From: Neurospora crassa OR74A
Lineage: Eukaryota > Ascomycota > Sordariomycetes > Sordariales > Sordariaceae
Reading direction: 5' to 3'
DNA length: 64,000 nucleotides
Assembly: GCF_000182925.2 (NCBI RefSeq)
Contig: NC_026503.1
Span: 4,340,001-4,404,000, forward strand
The notes under the pieces were generated by a model that did no database searches, was not told the origin of the DNA, and saw only the letters and a program-made list of their open reading frames with translations. Shown here piece after piece: positions 61,266 through 64,000 of this stretch (within the stretch, counting starts at the first letter, position 1; each line of letters starts with the position of its first letter). The translations under genes and the position numbers were made by a program.

Positions 61266-62741
61266 CTAGTACTTCGGCTTGGGATCAGCAAAAATTGGGC
61301 CGGTGTTCTTCTGCAACTCATCGTACACCGATTTTCCAATGCCTGAGAGCTCAGCCCATTCCTTGGCAGCCAGCTTATACGTCTCCCTCTCCATCTTGGA
61401 AAGCCCGGGCTCGTCCAATCTCGTCTTGCAAAGGCGCTCCAGCTTTCCTGCCGCCTTCTCATCGCCGCCTTGCGCCGCTCTCTTGAATCGCAGCTCCGCC
61501 TCCTCATTCAAGAGCCGCACAGCCCCAGCCAGAGTCTCCTCCATAATATCTGCACCGTTGTAGAAGTTGATAAAAGCATCCGACAACTGGAGCACCTCTT
61601 CTTCCCCCTCGGTCTTGATAAATTCATTCATCTTCTCAGCCTCCATCTGCATCAGAACCGCAAGCGCATAATGTCCTTGCTCCACATCCAGCTCGTCGGC
61701 CGCGATCCGCAGCTCCTTAACGGCTGCGCTGATCTCCCCCATCATCGACAGCGCCATCCCCTTCCTGACACGGTACATGCCCTCCCACGTCCAGAGCGGC
61801 ACGCGCGCAGGTCGCTTGTCCAGCCGCAACAACTTCTCGAGCCTCTCTCGCCTGAACCGTGCGTACGCGCTGGTCTCTTTGCGAACCACCAAGCCCAGCA
61901 TCGTCTCCTTCAGGTCGCTGAAGAAGCTCAACGTCTTGACCAGGAACGGAAGCCTCTCACTCTTGCCGCCTTCCAAGGCGTGGGAGACAAGGGGCTCGAC
62001 CTTGTACCTGCCCGGACTCCGCTTGTAGCCCTCCATGGCCTTGTTCAGGTACATCAGCGCGATCTCGGGCTTTTTGGGGTCCCACAGCTCGACGGCCTTC
62101 CAGGTGCAGGCGTTGGCGTCGTTCTTGTTCAGCAGCTCCTGGTACTTGGTCTGGATGTAGCGGTACGTCTCGCTTTTGGGGTCGCGGCGGCGGGCGATCG
62201 CCTCAAAGTAGCGGTACATGGTCAGGATGGCGGGCGGGTAGTTGAGCGTGGACAGCATGTGCAGGATGTGCATGCCCATCTGCCAGAAGGCCGGCACCTC
62301 AAAGTGCGGGTGGACAAGCAGGAAGGCGCAGTAGTAGAGACGCGAGATGGGGAAGTAGTCCTCGCGCATCATGCGCGTCTTCCATGTCGACTCGTGCTTG
62401 ACGGCCACGACCATGTAGGCGAGGACAGTCTCAAGGCAATCTTGCGCTCTCAGGTTGGGCGTCTGGAGATGGTGGACGAGGAACTCCCATTGTTCGAGGG
62501 TGGGACCTTGGTACTCTTCGAAATAGCGACCCGTTTCAGCTCTTCTCCGCTGCATTTTGGCGGCTTTGGCGTAGGAACATCGTTGCTGTGATGACGCTTG
62601 GCCATGGCTACTTGGCGAGCTCCACGAGGATGATTGGGGAGATGGTATCGAAGGCCGTACATGATGAAGCGCAACGGGCGACACTGGTTGTAGGGATGAA
62701 AGGCGACATGTTTGCCGCACCAGAGCCCGGGATCTGTGCAT
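61266..62741 (-). CDS. Putative mitochondrial TPR-like helical-repeat protein
   Basis: Single-exon gene, 491 residues; start chosen at the ATG opening MHRSRALVRQTCRLSS because the frame upstream has only a GTG. The N-terminus is Arg/Ser/Ala-rich without acidic residues to about residue 65, a likely mitochondrial presequence. The rest is helix-rich with repeated Ala/Leu patterns and a SEL1/TPR-like spacing: GPTLEQWEFLVHHLQ, ALMYLNKAMEGYKRSP, GMALSMMGEISAAVKELRIAADEL, then AELRFKRAAQGGDEKAAGKLERL. Function is unknown; homologues with such layout assist respiratory-chain assembly, but that is not shown here. A 373-codon antisense ORF is a shadow of its codon bias. Confidence 0.7.
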   Translation of the reverse strand: MHRSRALVRQTCRLSSLQPVSPVALHHVRPSIPSPQSSSWSSPSSHGQASSQQRCSYAKAAKMQRRRAETGRYFEEYQGPTLEQWEFLVHHLQTPNLRAQDCLETVLAYMVVAVKHESTWKTRMMREDYFPISRLYYCAFLLVHPHFEVPAFWQMGMHILHMLSTLNYPPAILTMYRYFEAIARRRDPKSETYRYIQTKYQELLNKNDANACTWKAVELWDPKKPEIALMYLNKAMEGYKRSPGRYKVEPLVSHALEGGKSERLPFLVKTLSFFSDLKETMLGLVVRKETSAYARFRRERLEKLLRLDKRPARVPLWTWEGMYRVRKGMALSMMGEISAAVKELRIAADELDVEQGHYALAVLMQMEAEKMNEFIKTEGEEEVLQLSDAFINFYNGADIMEETLAGAVRLLNEEAELRFKRAAQGGDEKAAGKLERLCKTRLDEPGLSKMERETYKLAAKEWAELSGIGKSVYDELQKNTGPIFADPKPKY

Positions 62742-63478
62742 GACGGGTTGTGAAGGGGTTGTGAGCCTGGAGCTCACTTCGACCGAGGTGAGTTGAAGCA
62801 GGTGAAGTGAGGTTGAGGAAGAGTGGTGGAGAATATGCCCTGCCCTGGGACTGTTGATGTCCAGGTACCTAGGTAGCTGTTAGTGCATCCGGCAGTACCG
62901 TACCTTGCCTCAGAGATGCTTTGCTTTGGTCTTCAGGCCCAACGCAAAGAGGGGTTTCAAATCATTTTGGTAGATTGGATAGCTCAATAATCTGTAATCG
63001 TGAAAGATATAAAAAGATGCCATTTCTGCCATCTCGAACACTTGTCGGTACCTAGTCACACCAATGAAGTACAGCGAAGCCGGTAGCGCTGCGAGCGAAA
63101 TTGTTAGTGCTCCTCAATGTTGGATTTAGCGTTGTTTACACCTCCGCAGGGGGGTGTGCTAAATGCAAGAAGTGGGTCAGGAACCGCAAGCACTCAGGAA
63201 TTGAACCAATCAGGAAATTCAGCGATTGCCTGCCCCAGTTGCCAGACCCTGGTCGGCCAAAAAAAGTGTGAATTGGAGAAAGTTCAAACCTTCGAATTGC
63301 GAACCCTTTTGGTCCCTTCACTTGAGATTCCCGTCCCGTCTTCATATCGCCTCATCAAATCACTCAATCCGTCTTCAGTTTTCCTAAGAACTGAAATATT
63401 AGTTCACATACAGTCCTTAACAAGGAAATTGGTTTTTCAAAAAGCTGTTGAAAAATCTTGCCACGGCGCATCATCAGA
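62742..63478. other. Divergent intergenic spacer
   Basis: Shared upstream region of the helical-repeat gene (-) and the Utp16-like gene (+). A TATAAAAAG-like box lies near 63010. No gene was seen. Confidence 0.6.
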
Positions 63479-64000
63479 ATGGCACCAAGGACTCGAGGCC
63501 AAGTAGCAAGGGAGAACTCCCCCGAAAAGGCTGCTGCCGCCACTCCCGCAAAGGCACCTCGTCCAACAAAAGCTGCGGCCAAGAAGAACACCCCCAGGAA
63601 GACTGCCTTGAAGAGGGCCGCTGAGATTGTAGAAACTGAGCAGGTGGAGGTTGAGAGCACGGTTCAGACACCCTTGAAGGAGTCATCGACAGAATCATCC
63701 GTCTCGGCCAGGAGGATCAAACATGTCGAGATCGAGATCCCCATTCCAACATCAACTACCAAGGCCCAGGATCCTGATACAACAATGGAGGGAGAATCGC
63801 AACTGTTCCAGACCCCGACTGAGCAGCCGCGGGGAAAGCGCATCACATTCGACGATAGTGAGCAGGAGGAGTTTGTCACGCCAAGAGAAGCACCGGATGT
63901 CAACCCGTTGGAAGAGAGGCTGAATGAGAAGAAGGAACAGCAGGGGCAGAGTGATGAAGATTCGGAAGAGGAGGACAGTGACGATGAAGCTCCTGAGGCG
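63479..64000 (+). CDS. Probable Utp16/Bud21-like nucleolar protein, 3' partial
   Basis: Opens MAPRTRGQVARENSP and is open through the window end (174 codons visible). The N-terminal part is Lys/Ala/Pro-rich and basic, followed by Thr/Ser and acidic stretches. The visible end DSEEEDSDDEAPEA matches the conserved acidic entry to the Utp16 domain of small-subunit processome proteins (U3 snoRNP, 18S rRNA maturation in the nucleolus). The domain itself lies outside the window, so the call is tentative. It runs divergently from the helical-repeat gene. Confidence 0.55.
   Translation, partial: MAPRTRGQVARENSPEKAAAATPAKAPRPTKAAAKKNTPRKTALKRAAEIVETEQVEVESTVQTPLKESSTESSVSARRIKHVEIEIPIPTSTTKAQDPDTTMEGESQLFQTPTEQPRGKRITFDDSEQEEFVTPREAPDVNPLEERLNEKKEQQGQSDEDSEEEDSDDEAPEA

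Noticed and set aside
61470-62591. 373-codon ORF antisense to the helical-repeat gene
   Set aside because: It mirrors a gene with strong C bias in third positions and has no motif of its own.
63197-63260. Minus-strand tRNA suggested by GGAATTGAACC
   Set aside because: The flanking bases do not form a T stem and no acceptor or anticodon stem can be drawn.

Overview
The window is nuclear DNA from a filamentous ascomycete, most likely a Sordariomycete and possibly one of the Sordariales. The evidence is many short spliceosomal introns (about 50-150 nt, GTRNGT donors, CTAAC-like branch sites, YAG acceptors), C-biased third codon positions that leave long antisense shadow ORFs, a velvet-domain regulator, a siderophore-type MFS transporter, and intergenic DNA peppered with CCTA/TAGG words and microsatellites. 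The species cannot be fixed from sequence reading alone. No virus, intact transposon, CRISPR array or bacterial operon was seen.

Left part (1-20 kb): the 3' part of a PH/vWA protein (+), a 14-TM-type siderophore MFS transporter (+), a saccharopine-dehydrogenase-like oxidoreductase (-), a frame-broken gene relic (-), ribosomal protein eL43 (+), a RING+PHD protein (+) and mitochondrial ribosomal protein mL46 (+). Middle (20-47 kb): a CAF1/PARN-family protein that seems to lack its catalytic residues (-), an RMD1/DUF155 protein (-), a 1135-residue unrecognised low-complexity protein (+), the TBP-removing ATPase MOT1 (-) and, across a 5-kb divergent spacer, cohesin subunit SMC3 (+). Right part (47-64 kb): an intron-containing tRNA-Asp, a gene-poor stretch of almost 10 kb, a VelC-type velvet gene whose reading frame is broken by one base, tRNA-Gly, a probable mitochondrial helical-repeat protein (-), and the start of a probable Utp16-like nucleolar protein (+) that runs off the window.

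The genes do not form one pathway. Several are core housekeeping functions (translation: eL43, mL46, two tRNAs; chromatin and transcription: MOT1, SMC3; ribosome assembly: Utp16-like) interleaved with accessory functions (iron uptake, development). I found no convincing new multi-gene system. The items most worth a second look are the frame break in the velvet gene, the apparently dead PARN-like nuclease, the vWA domain without its metal-site aspartate, the GC-AG intron in SMC3, the frame-neutral intron in the RING/PHD gene, the unrecognised large protein, the gene relic at 9.3-9.7 kb, and the palindrome cluster near 54.1-54.4 kb.

Exon coordinates were worked out by eye from splice signals and reading-frame continuity. 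Protein family calls rest on recognised motifs, not on database searches.
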